A stretch of DNA of 46,512 bases from Bryobacteraceae bacterium. GTDB taxonomy: Bacteria > Acidobacteriota > Terriglobia > Bryobacterales > Bryobacteraceae. The notes beneath the pieces were generated by a model. That model made no database searches, was not told the DNA's origin, and saw only the letters and a program-made list of their open reading frames with translations. The position numbers and the translations under genes are program-made. The DNA lies in contig JACADU010000207.1 in assembly GCA_013388415.1 (NCBI GenBank), forward strand, positions 1 through 46,512. The letters run 5' to 3'. Shown in pieces: positions 9,764-19,587 of the stretch (position 1 is its first letter; every line of letters begins with the position of its first letter).

Positions 9764-10616
9764 AGCCGCCCCCGAAGTCCTGGCGCGCGCCAATCCCTAC
9801 CAGCCTCACATGGCGAAGATCGTCCGCATTCAGAGGCTGGTCGAGAACCATGAGCTGTTCACGATCCGCTTCCTGGAGGACGAAATGGTCCGGACGTTCC
9901 GGCACTTGCCGGGACAGTTCGTGATGCTCAGCATTCCCGGCGTCGGCGAGGCGCCCATTTCGATTTCGTCGTCCAGCACGCGTCCGGAGGTCCTCGAACT
10001 GTGCGTCAGGAAGACCGGAAGGGTGACCAACGCGCTGTTCAGGCTCAGGCCAAACGAACTGGTGGGCGTCCGCGGCCCTTATGGAAACGGCTTTCCGGTG
10101 CGGGAGATTGCCGGTCACGACCTGCTCATCGCCGCAGGCGGTCTGGGCATGGCTCCGCTGCGCTCCCTTCTCTGGTACGCGCTCGACAACCGCGAGAAGT
10201 TCGGAGAACTGATCCTCATGTACGGCAGCCGGACGCCGGCCGACATGCTGTTTGGCGAGGAACTCGTCTCGCTCGTGGACCGCGCCGACCTGAAGTGCCT
10301 GCTCACGGTGGACTCCGACCCGACCGGCGTCTGGAACAACCGCATCGGCGTGCTGCCGAAACTCTTCGACTACGTCAAGCTCGAACCCGCCCGCACCTAC
10401 GCTGCCGTTTGCGGACCGCCGGTGGTGTACCGGTACGTCCTTGAGCGGCTGCTGGACCTCGGATTCTCAAAGGACCGGATTCTGATGTCGCTCGAGCGGC
10501 GCATGAAGTGCGGCGTCGGCAAATGCGGGCATTGCAGCGTCGGCTACAAGTACACCTGCATGCAGGGACCGATCTTCAATTATTGGGACGCAATCAACCT
10601 TCCGGAGATGATATGA
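9747..10616 (+). CDS. hydG: FAD/NAD(P)-binding hydrogenase subunit gamma (HydG-like)
   Basis: Ferredoxin-reductase-like fold motifs (GQFVMLSIPGVGEAPISISS, AAGGLGMAPLRSL) and C-terminal MKCGVGKCGHCSVGYKYTCMQGPIF 2Fe-2S-type motif. Confidence 0.87.
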   Translation: MLSATEAAPEVLARANPYQPHMAKIVRIQRLVENHELFTIRFLEDEMVRTFRHLPGQFVMLSIPGVGEAPISISSSSTRPEVLELCVRKTGRVTNALFRLRPNELVGVRGPYGNGFPVREIAGHDLLIAAGGLGMAPLRSLLWYALDNREKFGELILMYGSRTPADMLFGEELVSLVDRADLKCLLTVDSDPTGVWNNRIGVLPKLFDYVKLEPARTYAAVCGPPVVYRYVLERLLDLGFSKDRILMSLERRMKCGVGKCGHCSVGYKYTCMQGPIFNYWDAINLPEMI

Positions 10617-11359
10617 GCAAGCCAACCGCCGGCATCTTCGGTCTCACCGGCTGCGCCGGGGACCAACTCGTCATCCTGAACTGCGAGGACGAGCTTCTCG
10701 ACCTGGTCAATCTGCTCGACCTGCGGGATTTCCTCATGGCCACGTCGGCCAACGACACGCGCTGCAGCCTGGACGTCGCTTTCGTCGAAGGCGCCGTGAT
10801 GAGCCGGCGCGACGAGGAGACGCTTGAGCGGATCCGGCAGCGGTCGCGCTTTCTCGTGGCGATCGGCGCCTGCGCCGTCTGGGGCGGGGTCGCTGCGCAG
10901 GAATCCAATGGAAACCACGCGGCGCTCCTGGAAGACGTCTATGGCCCGCTGGGGCGGCAATATGATGCCATCCCGGCGCGGGCGCTCCACGAACTGGTCA
11001 AGGTGGATCTGAATATCACCGGCTGTCCCATCGAAAAATCGCAGATCCTCGCCGCGATCGCCAATCTGTTGCAGGGCGATCCTCCGCTGCTGCCGCAATA
11101 CGCGGTGTGCGCGGAGTGCCGGATGCGGGAGAACAACTGCCTGCTGATCGAGAAGGGAAGCGTCTGCTGTGGACCCCTGACGGCGGCGGGATGCGAAGCC
11201 CGCTGCCCGGCGCTCCGCATCCCGTGCATCGGCTGCCGCGGCCCCGCCGACGACGTCAACACCGCCTCCGCCTGGGCGATGTTCGAAGAGAAAGGCTATA
11301 CGCGGGCGGACGTCGACAGAAAACTGCGAACCTTCGCCCCGAAGGGAGGCCGCGCATGA
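10613..11359 (+). CDS. hydD: [NiFe]-hydrogenase small subunit (HydD-like, NADH:quinone oxidoreductase 20 kDa-like)
   Basis: TGCAGDQ, GACAVWGGVAAQ, ITGCPIEKSQI, C-terminal cysteine motifs; ATGA overlaps on both sides. Confidence 0.87.
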   Translation: MSKPTAGIFGLTGCAGDQLVILNCEDELLDLVNLLDLRDFLMATSANDTRCSLDVAFVEGAVMSRRDEETLERIRQRSRFLVAIGACAVWGGVAAQESNGNHAALLEDVYGPLGRQYDAIPARALHELVKVDLNITGCPIEKSQILAAIANLLQGDPPLLPQYAVCAECRMRENNCLLIEKGSVCCGPLTAAGCEARCPALRIPCIGCRGPADDVNTASAWAMFEEKGYTRADVDRKLRTFAPKGGRA

Positions 11360-12660
11360 GCACAACGATCCGCATCGATCACCTGGCGCGCGTGGAAGGG
11401 CACGGCGGGGTCACCGTCGAGATGGAGGGCGGCGCCGTCCGCGGCGTGCAGTTCGATGTCTTCGAGGGCGCACGGCTGCTCGAGGGACTCGTCAAGGGCC
11501 GCAGCTACGAAGACATCTCGCCGGTCCTTTCGAGTATTTGCGCCATCTGCTCGGTCGCGCACAGCCTCACGAGCCTCAAGGCGACGGAGAACGCCTTCGG
11601 CGTCGAAGTCAGCCCGCAAACCGAGGCGCTGCGTGACCTGCTGTCTCTGGGCGAGAGCATTGAGAGCCATGCGCTGCATCTCTTCTTCCTCGCGATTCCC
11701 GACTACCTGAACTACCCGAGCGCGGTGGCGCTGGCGGCCGACAACCTGCCGGCGGTCCAACTCGGCCTCCGCCTCAAGAAACTCGGCAACACCATCCAGG
11801 AGACTGTCGGCGGGCGCGCCGTTCATCCGGTCAACGCGGTTCTCGGCGGCTTCGGGCGCGTTCCAGGCTTCGATCAACTGGCGGAGCTTCGCGCCGCCCT
11901 CGCCGGCGCAGCGGCGGACTGCGAGACGATGCTCGAAATCGTGGCCGGGCTCCCGGCGGCCAGCTTCTTTCGCGCGGGCATTGCGTTTGGCGCGCTCGTC
12001 TCCCCGAGGGAGTACGGGTACTACGCCGGAGAGGAAGTGACGATGGCCTTGGACGGCGAGAGCGAGACCATCCCGGCGCCCGAATACAAGCGCTTCACGA
12101 ACGAGCGCGCTGTTCCGCACTCTCACGCCAAGCACAGCACGTATAACGGCCGGCCCTATATGGTGGGCTCGCTTGCCCGGCTGGTCGTCAACCGCGCGCG
12201 CCTCGGCGAACGCGGGCTCGCGGCCATGAAGCGGCTTGGTCTCAGGTTTCCGCCGGATAACCCGACGGACAATAACAAGGCGCAGGCGGTTGAGCTGGTC
12301 AACGATGTCGACCGCGCGCTCCGCATCGTCGAATCGTTGCTCGAACACGGGCTCAAGGACGAACCGCCGGTTCCCGTCGCGCCCAGGGCGGGCGCCGGGA
12401 CCGGCATCACTGAAGCGCCTCGCGGCATTCTCATCCACAGCTACGTCTACGACGAGGCAGGAAGGCTGACTGCCGCCGACGTCATCACGCCGACCGCCAT
12501 CAACGCGGCCAGCATCGAGGACCATCTCCGCCGAGCGGCGGAAAACGCCGCGCCGGGCGAGGAGGCGGCTCTCACCAGGGCGTTCGAGATGATCGTGCGG
12601 GCCTATGACCCGTGCATCTCCTGCTCCGTCCATGTGGTCCGCCGCGGTCATGACGGCTAA
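11356..12660 (+). CDS. hydA: [NiFe]-hydrogenase large subunit, group 3b-type (HydA-like)
   Basis: RVEGHGGVTV; L1 motif SICAICSVAHSLTSLKA; L2 motif DPCISCSVH; both CxxC pairs intact. Confidence 0.9.
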   Translation: MSTTIRIDHLARVEGHGGVTVEMEGGAVRGVQFDVFEGARLLEGLVKGRSYEDISPVLSSICAICSVAHSLTSLKATENAFGVEVSPQTEALRDLLSLGESIESHALHLFFLAIPDYLNYPSAVALAADNLPAVQLGLRLKKLGNTIQETVGGRAVHPVNAVLGGFGRVPGFDQLAELRAALAGAAADCETMLEIVAGLPAASFFRAGIAFGALVSPREYGYYAGEEVTMALDGESETIPAPEYKRFTNERAVPHSHAKHSTYNGRPYMVGSLARLVVNRARLGERGLAAMKRLGLRFPPDNPTDNNKAQAVELVNDVDRALRIVESLLEHGLKDEPPVPVAPRAGAGTGITEAPRGILIHSYVYDEAGRLTAADVITPTAINAASIEDHLRRAAENAAPGEEAALTRAFEMIVRAYDPCISCSVHVVRRGHDG

Positions 12661-14656
12661 ACTCCCTCTTGGCAGCGTTTCGATCAAGGGAAGGCTGATT
12701 CTCAGCTACCTGGTCATCCTGCTGATCGGCGGGCTGGCCACGTCGCTGGTGGGCTCCTACATTGTCAGTTCGACCATCTTGATGCAGGTGTTCAGGATGG
12801 CGGACAATACGCTCGCCACCGCGCGCAACGTTTACGACCAGAAGCTCGCCGCCATGCAGCAAGCCGTGCACATCGGCGCTTCCGGCACGACGATTCCGCA
12901 GCGCCTCCAGCCGTCCGGCGCCGGCCCGTTGCGCGACTACCTGCTTCTGATCCGCCGCGATGCGGGGTTCGATTTTCTCAATCTGACCGGACCCGACGGG
13001 CGCGTCACGGTGAGGTCCTTGCGAGCCGGACCCGCGGGCGATGACGTTTCCGGCATCAGTGTGGTCAAGGCGGCGCTCTCGGGGAAAGTGGCCGCCTCGA
13101 CCGAGATCCTGAGCGGCGAAATGCTCTCGAGCGAAGATCCCGCTCTAGGCGGGCGGGCGCGGATGCGGCTGGAGAGCGCGCCGGATGCGCCTGGAACTCC
13201 CGCCCGGGAAGAAACATGCGGCATGGTTCTTGTCGCGGCGGCGCCGGTCCGTGACAGCCGCGGCGCGGTGGCCGGCGTGCTGTACGGAGGGATTCTCCTG
13301 AACCGCAACTTCGACATCGTGGATCGCGTGTACGACCTGATCTTCAAGGAACGGGATTCACAAAGCCGCCATTCCGGCAACGTGAGCATTTTTCAGGGGA
13401 GGCATCGCATCGCGACCACCGTGGCGACCTCCAACGGCGGCCGCGCTCTGGGGACCGCGGTCTATTCCGAAGTCGTCCCGGCCGTCCTTCACCGCGGGGA
13501 GGAATGGCGCGGACGGGCGCTTGTCGTCGACGGATGGCATATCAGCCGCTACGCTCCCATCCGCAACCTGGAGGGCAAGCCGGTCGGCGTCCTCTCGGCC
13601 GGGCTGCTGGAGAGCACTTACACGGAGACTCGCAACCGCGTCATCCTCTCCTTCTTCGGCCTCGCGATGATCGGTTTCTTCTTCATCATCGGCATCACCT
13701 ATTACATGATCAGCAACATCACTCGCCCCATCGGCGAGATGGTGGCGGCCACGCGCAGCATCGCAGCCGGCCGCTTCGATCAGGAGGTTGCCACCAGCGC
13801 CCATGGCGAGATCGAGCTGCTCGCCAATTCGTTCAACACGATGCTCAAGAGCCTCCGGCAGATGAAGGCCGATCTCGAGGAGTGGGGACGCACCCTGGAG
13901 CAGAAGGTGCGCGACCGCACCGAGGAATTGGTCGCCATGCAGGCCCGCGTGGCTCACTCCGAGCGCCTGGCCTCCGTTGGCATGCTGGCGGCGGGCGTGG
14001 CGCACGAAATCAACAACCCGCTTGGCGCGATTCTCTCTCTCACCGCTCTCACCCTGGAAGACATCCCTCCGGGCGATCCGAACCGCGAAAACCTCGAAGA
14101 GGTTGTCAAGCAAAGCGAACGCTGCCGGGGCATCGTCAAAGGACTGCTGGACTTCTCCCGGCAGTCCAAGGTGAGCACCGAACTGATTCAGTTGAACGGA
14201 ATCATCGAGGAAACCCTCCTGCTCATCTCGAAGCAATCGCTGTTTTTCAACATCAACGTCGTAAAGCATCTCGACCCCGGTCTGCCGCCGGTGACGTCAG
14301 ACGCAGCCCAGTTCCAGCAGGTGTTCATGAACATCTTCGTGAACGCGGCTCAGGCGATGAAGGAGCGCGGCACGCTCACGATCGTCACTCAGCACAAAGC
14401 GGGAGAGGGCGTCGCCGAGGTCAGGGTGACCGACACCGGCCATGGCATCCCGCCCGAGCAGGTGGATCTGATCTTCTACCCGTTCTTCACGACGAAAGAG
14501 AGCAGCCACGGCACCGGCTTGGGGTTGTCAATCGCCTACGGCATCGTGAGCAGCCACGGGGGGACAATCGACGTGCACAGCGAAGTCGGCAAGGGGACGA
14601 CTTTCATCATTCGCATGCCCGCGGGATCCGGCGCGCCGGAGAAGCCCGTACTCTGA
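12650..14656 (+). CDS. Cache/HAMP sensor histidine kinase
   Basis: N-terminal TM, extracellular Cache-like region, second TM, HAMP (ITRPIGEMVAATRSIAAG), H-box GVAHEINNPLGAIL, HATPase DTGHGIP and GTGLGLSI; start overlaps hydA end. Confidence 0.88.
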   Translation: MTAKLPLGSVSIKGRLILSYLVILLIGGLATSLVGSYIVSSTILMQVFRMADNTLATARNVYDQKLAAMQQAVHIGASGTTIPQRLQPSGAGPLRDYLLLIRRDAGFDFLNLTGPDGRVTVRSLRAGPAGDDVSGISVVKAALSGKVAASTEILSGEMLSSEDPALGGRARMRLESAPDAPGTPAREETCGMVLVAAAPVRDSRGAVAGVLYGGILLNRNFDIVDRVYDLIFKERDSQSRHSGNVSIFQGRHRIATTVATSNGGRALGTAVYSEVVPAVLHRGEEWRGRALVVDGWHISRYAPIRNLEGKPVGVLSAGLLESTYTETRNRVILSFFGLAMIGFFFIIGITYYMISNITRPIGEMVAATRSIAAGRFDQEVATSAHGEIELLANSFNTMLKSLRQMKADLEEWGRTLEQKVRDRTEELVAMQARVAHSERLASVGMLAAGVAHEINNPLGAILSLTALTLEDIPPGDPNRENLEEVVKQSERCRGIVKGLLDFSRQSKVSTELIQLNGIIEETLLLISKQSLFFNINVVKHLDPGLPPVTSDAAQFQQVFMNIFVNAAQAMKERGTLTIVTQHKAGEGVAEVRVTDTGHGIPPEQVDLIFYPFFTTKESSHGTGLGLSIAYGIVSSHGGTIDVHSEVGKGTTFIIRMPAGSGAPEKPVL

Positions 14657-14740
14657 GAACCAGTTGCCCGGATGGCGGCAGCGGCGGCGGTTAACTCCGC
14701 CGGCGATTCCTTATACTCTGTTAGACCAGGAGTTGATCCC

Positions 14741-15559
14741 ATGCCTGAGAGTAAGGGCAAACAAGAGGGATACTGGCATTTCGCACTGGCGCTGTTGTTG
14801 TGCGGCGGTCTTGTGGCGGTGTCGATGGCCTGGCCTCAGCATTTCTCGCAGGTGAAGAGCGCCGCTGATTCCAGCCTGGCCGCCCTTTTCGGCGGAAGCT
14901 CAGACGCGAAAGAGCCCCCGATGTTCGAAGCTGCCTGGGCGGAGCTGGTCAAGCTCATCGCCGCCGGTCTTGTCGGGATCATGGTGACCGTCGTTCATCG
15001 CCGCTATCGTGGCCCAAGCGCGCCAAACCGGTCCCTGATGCAGGCCGCGGTCCTGCTCTGCATCTCCGGCGCGCTGATGATGATCATCATCGGCAACTCC
15101 ACCGCGCGCGCCCTCGGCATCGCGGGCGGCGCCAGCATCATCCGCTTCCGAACCCCAGTCGAAGATCCCAAAGACGCGATTCTGCTGTTCATCGTGCTGG
15201 CGCTTGGCATGGCGACCGGGCTCGGCGCCTTCGCCGTGACAGGACTGGCGACGCTCTTCCTCTGCCTCTTCCTCGCCTTCCTGGATTACTTCGGACACGA
15301 GAAGCCAAGGAGCCTCAACTTGGAACTTGTCGCGGCCGGCCGGGACTTCCCGCTCGAGCATGTTCAGGCCGTGCTCCGTGGCGAGGTGGACTTCTTCGAG
15401 CCGCTGAAGGTCGTTCACGGGAATGAATCCGCCATGAGATTTCTGGTCAAGGTGAATCCCGGCGCCTCGCTGGCCTGGATCAGCGATCAGTTGATGGCAG
15501 GCGGCACGGGAGGCCTGAAGTCTGTAAGCTGGGAACCTGTAAAGAAATCGGCGGAGTAG
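14741..15559 (+). CDS. DUF4956-family membrane protein
   Basis: Several hydrophobic TM segments and characteristic GIAGGASIIRFRTPVEDPKDAILLF; ATG 14741 preceded by CAGGAG. Confidence 0.8.
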   Translation: MPESKGKQEGYWHFALALLLCGGLVAVSMAWPQHFSQVKSAADSSLAALFGGSSDAKEPPMFEAAWAELVKLIAAGLVGIMVTVVHRRYRGPSAPNRSLMQAAVLLCISGALMMIIIGNSTARALGIAGGASIIRFRTPVEDPKDAILLFIVLALGMATGLGAFAVTGLATLFLCLFLAFLDYFGHEKPRSLNLELVAAGRDFPLEHVQAVLRGEVDFFEPLKVVHGNESAMRFLVKVNPGASLAWISDQLMAGGTGGLKSVSWEPVKKSAE

Positions 15560-15565
15560 AGGCGA

Positions 15566-16480
15566 ATGGCGGCAGAACGGCTCATATTGGCTCGGGAACA
15601 GCGGCGCGACACCTTCCTCGAGCTGATCGGCGCGGCACGGCAGCGGATCATCCTGTCCATGTTCCGCTGCACGGACTTCAAGATCATGGACGCCCTCGCA
15701 GATGCGCAGGAGCGCGGCGTGTCCGTCGAACTGCTGTTGACTCAGCGGGCCAAGGGTTGGGAGAAGAGGATCCGCGAACTGGGCCAGTACCTGGAGAGCA
15801 TGGGCGCCAAGGTCCACCGCTATGGCGAGCCGCGCATCAAATACCACGCCAAGTACCTGGTTATCGACGGCAGCCGCGCGCTGATCGCCTCGATGAACCT
15901 GATGAAGCGCTATTTCGAAAAAACGAGCGACTTCCTTCTGGCCACGGACGACCCCGACGTGGCGGCGAGCCTCGAACGCCTCTTCCGCCACGACATCGAA
16001 CACCCTGGCCAGCCTGTCCCGGAGGGTCTGTCCCCGAGGCTTGTCGTGGGCCCCGAAATGTCCCGGGCGCGCCTCGGAGGGATGATCGAGAGCGCTCGAA
16101 AATCCCTTGTGATTGCCGATCACCGGATCACGGATCGCGACATGATCGTCCTGCTCGAGAAGGCGGAACAGCGAGGCGTCAGAGTCGTTATCTTCGGCAA
16201 GAACTCGCTCGCCCGCTTCAAGTCCCACGGCAGGGCAATGATCGTGGACGGCGCGCGCGCCATGATTGGCAGCATCTCCATGGCTCCTCCGTGCATGGAC
16301 CTCCGGCGCGAGCTTGCCGTCACCTTCGACGCGCCCGGTCTGGTGGCCGAACTTGCGCGCTTTCTCGATGAATCCAGAGCCCGGCATCCCGCGGAGACTC
16401 TGATGCCGGTCGCCGTGGCGGTCGAATCCGGACACGATGACGAACACGACGATGAGGACGAGAAGGAGAGCGACGAGTGA
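15566..16480 (+). CDS. phospholipase D-like domain protein
   Basis: Two PLD repeats: KYHAKYLVIDGSRALIASMN (HxK(x4)D) and SHGRAMIVDGARAMIGSISM (HxR(x4)D). Confidence 0.82.
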   Translation: MAAERLILAREQRRDTFLELIGAARQRIILSMFRCTDFKIMDALADAQERGVSVELLLTQRAKGWEKRIRELGQYLESMGAKVHRYGEPRIKYHAKYLVIDGSRALIASMNLMKRYFEKTSDFLLATDDPDVAASLERLFRHDIEHPGQPVPEGLSPRLVVGPEMSRARLGGMIESARKSLVIADHRITDRDMIVLLEKAEQRGVRVVIFGKNSLARFKSHGRAMIVDGARAMIGSISMAPPCMDLRRELAVTFDAPGLVAELARFLDESRARHPAETLMPVAVAVESGHDDEHDDEDEKESDE

Positions 16481-17760
16481 CGCCGCTGCCGCGGATTCTG
16501 CTGGGCGTCTTCATGGCTGTTGCGCCGCTGCTGGCGCAGGATACCGAACAGGAAAAGGAACAGGCGGAGAAGGAACCCGCCAACAAGGGTGTCCGCTCCG
16601 TCTGGAAAAAACACCCCTCCTTCCGTGCTGGCGATTGGCTCCGCGTCGACTTCCGCGCCCGCTTCCAGCTCGATTGGATCACCCGGGATCCCGAGACCAA
16701 GCCGGGCGGCGGCCTGTTCGATTTCACCAGAAAGCGGTTGGCGATCGAAGGAACCTTCCTGCGCTGGTTCGAGTACGAGGTCTCCCGCGAACTGTCCGAG
16801 ACGGACTTCCCCTGGAAGGACGTCTACGGCAATTTCAAGCTGAACCGCTCGGTTCAGGTCCGCGGCGGACGCTTCAGGATTCCATTCAGCCAGGACCAAT
16901 TGACGGGTCCGACCAACCTCGATTTCATCGACCGCTCGCGCATTGCCGACCGCCTCGCGCCCAATCGCGACACCGGCGCCATGGCGCACGGCTCCTTCTT
17001 CGAAGGCGGAGCCCTGAAGTACCAGGCAGGCTACTTCTTCAACGATGGCGACAACGCCGCGGACAGAAACAACAACAGAACCGGGGAAAACACGGCAGCC
17101 CTGCGGCTCACCGGGCGTCCGTTGTCGAAGAGCGGCTTGTTCGGCAGCCTCACTCTGGGCGGCGCATTCAATCGCGCCGGCGTGCCCGAAGGCTTGGTGA
17201 GTCTGCGCGGCAGGACCACCGGCAAGGAGACCTTCTTTTCGGAAGTATTTGTGAATGGAACGAGAATGCGGACCGGCGCCGAGTTTTCATGGACGCCGGG
17301 ACCTTTCGCCCTGAAGGCGGAGTTCATCTCCGTCCGGGAACAAAGGCTCGGCCAGGGACTGCGCCAGGAGGACCTCCCGGATCTTCTCGAAAGAGGCTGG
17401 TATGTCTATGGGACATGGGCCATCACAGGTCAGAACAAGGCGAGGGGGCTGGCGCGCGGCAGGGGTTGGCTCCTGGGCGGCAAGAACCGGTTTGGCGCCC
17501 TTGAACTCGCCGTCCGCGCCGAGAGCATCAGGTTCGCCAGCGATACCAATGCCGGACGCCCCTCCCGCACCCAACGCGCTGCCAATATCCTCCAAACCAG
17601 CGACCGGGCGTGGACTTTTGGCGTCAATTGGTATGCGAACCAATGGGTGAAGGCCCAGGCGAACTTCACCCGCGAGTATCTGGAAGACGCGTTCCGCGCC
17701 CCCATCCAGGGAGTGAATTTGTACTGGGTCTACAAATACAGGCTTCAGCTTTCGCTTTGA
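16477..17760 (+). CDS. phosphate-selective porin O/P-like outer-membrane protein
   Basis: Signal peptide, GDWLRVDFRARFQLDWI, GGRFRIPFSQDQL, C-terminal beta-strand ending YRLQLSL; GTGA overlap with the PLD gene. Confidence 0.75.
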   Translation: MTPLPRILLGVFMAVAPLLAQDTEQEKEQAEKEPANKGVRSVWKKHPSFRAGDWLRVDFRARFQLDWITRDPETKPGGGLFDFTRKRLAIEGTFLRWFEYEVSRELSETDFPWKDVYGNFKLNRSVQVRGGRFRIPFSQDQLTGPTNLDFIDRSRIADRLAPNRDTGAMAHGSFFEGGALKYQAGYFFNDGDNAADRNNNRTGENTAALRLTGRPLSKSGLFGSLTLGGAFNRAGVPEGLVSLRGRTTGKETFFSEVFVNGTRMRTGAEFSWTPGPFALKAEFISVREQRLGQGLRQEDLPDLLERGWYVYGTWAITGQNKARGLARGRGWLLGGKNRFGALELAVRAESIRFASDTNAGRPSRTQRAANILQTSDRAWTFGVNWYANQWVKAQANFTREYLEDAFRAPIQGVNLYWVYKYRLQLSL

Positions 17761-17791
17761 ATAACCCATACTGGAGAGGCAGAGGTGCAAT

Positions 17792-18988
17792 ATGGGTAGG
17801 CGGATCTGCGGTTTGGCCGTCGTGTTTGCGGCGTGCGCTTTCGGACAAACCGCGGAAGATTTCTTCAGCGACAAGGTGCTTCACGACATTCGCATCACCA
17901 TCCATCCCAAGGATTGGAATGCGCTCGTGGAAAACTACCTGGACAACACATATTACCCCGCCACCCTCGAGTGGCGGGACCTAGTGATCGAAAACGTGGG
18001 AATCCGCTCCAAGGGGCGGACAAGCCGGCGCGCGACAAAGCCGGGGTTGCGCGTGGATTTCAACCGGTATGAGGAACAGGAGTTCCTGGGCCTCAAGGCT
18101 GTTCTGCTGGACAACAACGTCTCCGACTTCGGCATGATGCGCGAGCGTCTGGCCTCCATCCTGTGGCGCGAAATGGGACTGCCCGCGCCGCGTGAGACGC
18201 ACGCGCGATTGTTTGTCAACGGCAAATACATGGGCGTGTACACCTTGCTCGAGGACACCGACAAGCGCTACCTCAGGCAGTGGTTCAAGGAGGACTCAGG
18301 CTGGCTCTACGAGTTCGTTCATCGCGACAGCTACCGGTTCGAGTACCTCGGCTCCGACCCTGAAGCCTACGTGCCCGTCCTGTTCAAACCCGAAACCAAC
18401 GAGTCTCATCCCGAGGGTGAAGTGATCGCCGAGATGCTGCGCGTGATCAATCAATCCTCCGACCAGGACTTCCCAAAGGCGATCGAGGAGTATCTCGACG
18501 TCAAGGCGTTCCTGACGCACATGGCTGCCGAGTCCTACGTGGCCGAATGGGATGGCATCCTCAGCGATGCCGGGGTGAACAACTTGTACTTTTACCGCTT
18601 CTCCGGCGGCAAGCGCGGCATGGTGTTGTTCAAGGACAAGGACCTCAGCTTCAATGGGATCGAGTACGAGGTCCTGAAGAACGCCGGCAACAACGTCCTG
18701 ATGAGGCGCCTGATGGCGGTCCCCGATTGGAAAGCTTTCCTGTATGACGAGATTCGCCGGGCGGCAGCGCTCGCGGGAGCCACGGACGGTCTGCTCGACC
18801 AGCAGGTTCAGGTCATCTACGGCCAGATCCGCGAGGCGGCGCTGGCGGACGAACTGAAGGAGTGCAGCAACGGCGTTTGCCCGGTGTATGAATCGAACGC
18901 CGAATTCGAAAGGCACGTCGAGTTCCTGCGCGACTTCGCCAGAAAAAGGGCCGACGAAGTCGTGCGGCAACTGGGATTGATGCAATAA
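17792..18988 (+). CDS. secreted CotH kinase-family protein
   Basis: IRSKGRTSRRATKPGLRVDFN, HARLFVNGKYMGVYTLLEDTDKRYLRQWF, LFKDKDLSFNG; N-terminal signal peptide. Confidence 0.87.
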   Translation: MGRRICGLAVVFAACAFGQTAEDFFSDKVLHDIRITIHPKDWNALVENYLDNTYYPATLEWRDLVIENVGIRSKGRTSRRATKPGLRVDFNRYEEQEFLGLKAVLLDNNVSDFGMMRERLASILWREMGLPAPRETHARLFVNGKYMGVYTLLEDTDKRYLRQWFKEDSGWLYEFVHRDSYRFEYLGSDPEAYVPVLFKPETNESHPEGEVIAEMLRVINQSSDQDFPKAIEEYLDVKAFLTHMAAESYVAEWDGILSDAGVNNLYFYRFSGGKRGMVLFKDKDLSFNGIEYEVLKNAGNNVLMRRLMAVPDWKAFLYDEIRRAAALAGATDGLLDQQVQVIYGQIREAALADELKECSNGVCPVYESNAEFERHVEFLRDFARKRADEVVRQLGLMQ

Positions 18989-19002
18989 GGACCCTGTCCG
19001 GC

Positions 19003-19587
19003 TCAGCGGACGCGCAACCGCCGCAGGCGGCCGGTGTGGGCATCCTTCTTGAACAGTTCGTGCAGTGTCTCCAGCATCTCCCGCCGGTCAAAACGCGCGG
19101 AGATCCTCTCAGTCTGCGAGAAGCAGAACTCCGGGAAACCGGACATCGCGCGCGGCTTCGCGGCGAGCGCGGCGCGGCCCGGTTCCAGCCAGAACGACGC
19201 CTTCGGGGCGGGAGCGAATTCGAACAGGTCTGAGAGCCACTTCGACGAAAGCCCGGCCGCCTTGCCGGCGAGGACTGCTGTTCGTGTATACGGCGCCGCG
19301 ACTACCGTGTATCCTTCCGCGAGCGCGGGCTCGATTTCCCAGCGCAGGCGGAATGCGAGATCCGCCGCATAGAGGATGAGCAGCGTCTTGGCCGAGGGCG
19401 GATCGCACTGCTTGGCGTGGGCCGACAGTTCGTGAAAGATCGAAGACGCATCCCAATAGCTGCAACCGCCCCTTCCCTTGGGCGCGCGGCAGATGTGTAG
19501 CAGATGGCGCGCCGCCGAACGCAGGTCCGCTGAATGGGAGGCTTCAAGCGCTACCAGCCGGCCCGGCGCCGGCGCCGAATCAGTCAT
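19003..19587 (-). CDS. thymidylate-kinase-like protein with degenerate P-loop
   Basis: RLRWEIEPALAEGYTVVAAPYTRTAVLAGKAAGL aligns with the upstream TMPK-like protein (HRLETEILPALCKGKTVIADRYLFTGLARDAARGL), but the P-loop position reads LVALEASHSADLRSAA. Confidence 0.65.
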   Translation of the reverse strand: MTDSAPAPGRLVALEASHSADLRSAARHLLHICRAPKGRGGCSYWDASSIFHELSAHAKQCDPPSAKTLLILYAADLAFRLRWEIEPALAEGYTVVAAPYTRTAVLAGKAAGLSSKWLSDLFEFAPAPKASFWLEPGRAALAAKPRAMSGFPEFCFSQTERISARFDRREMLETLHELFKKDAHTGRLRRLRVR

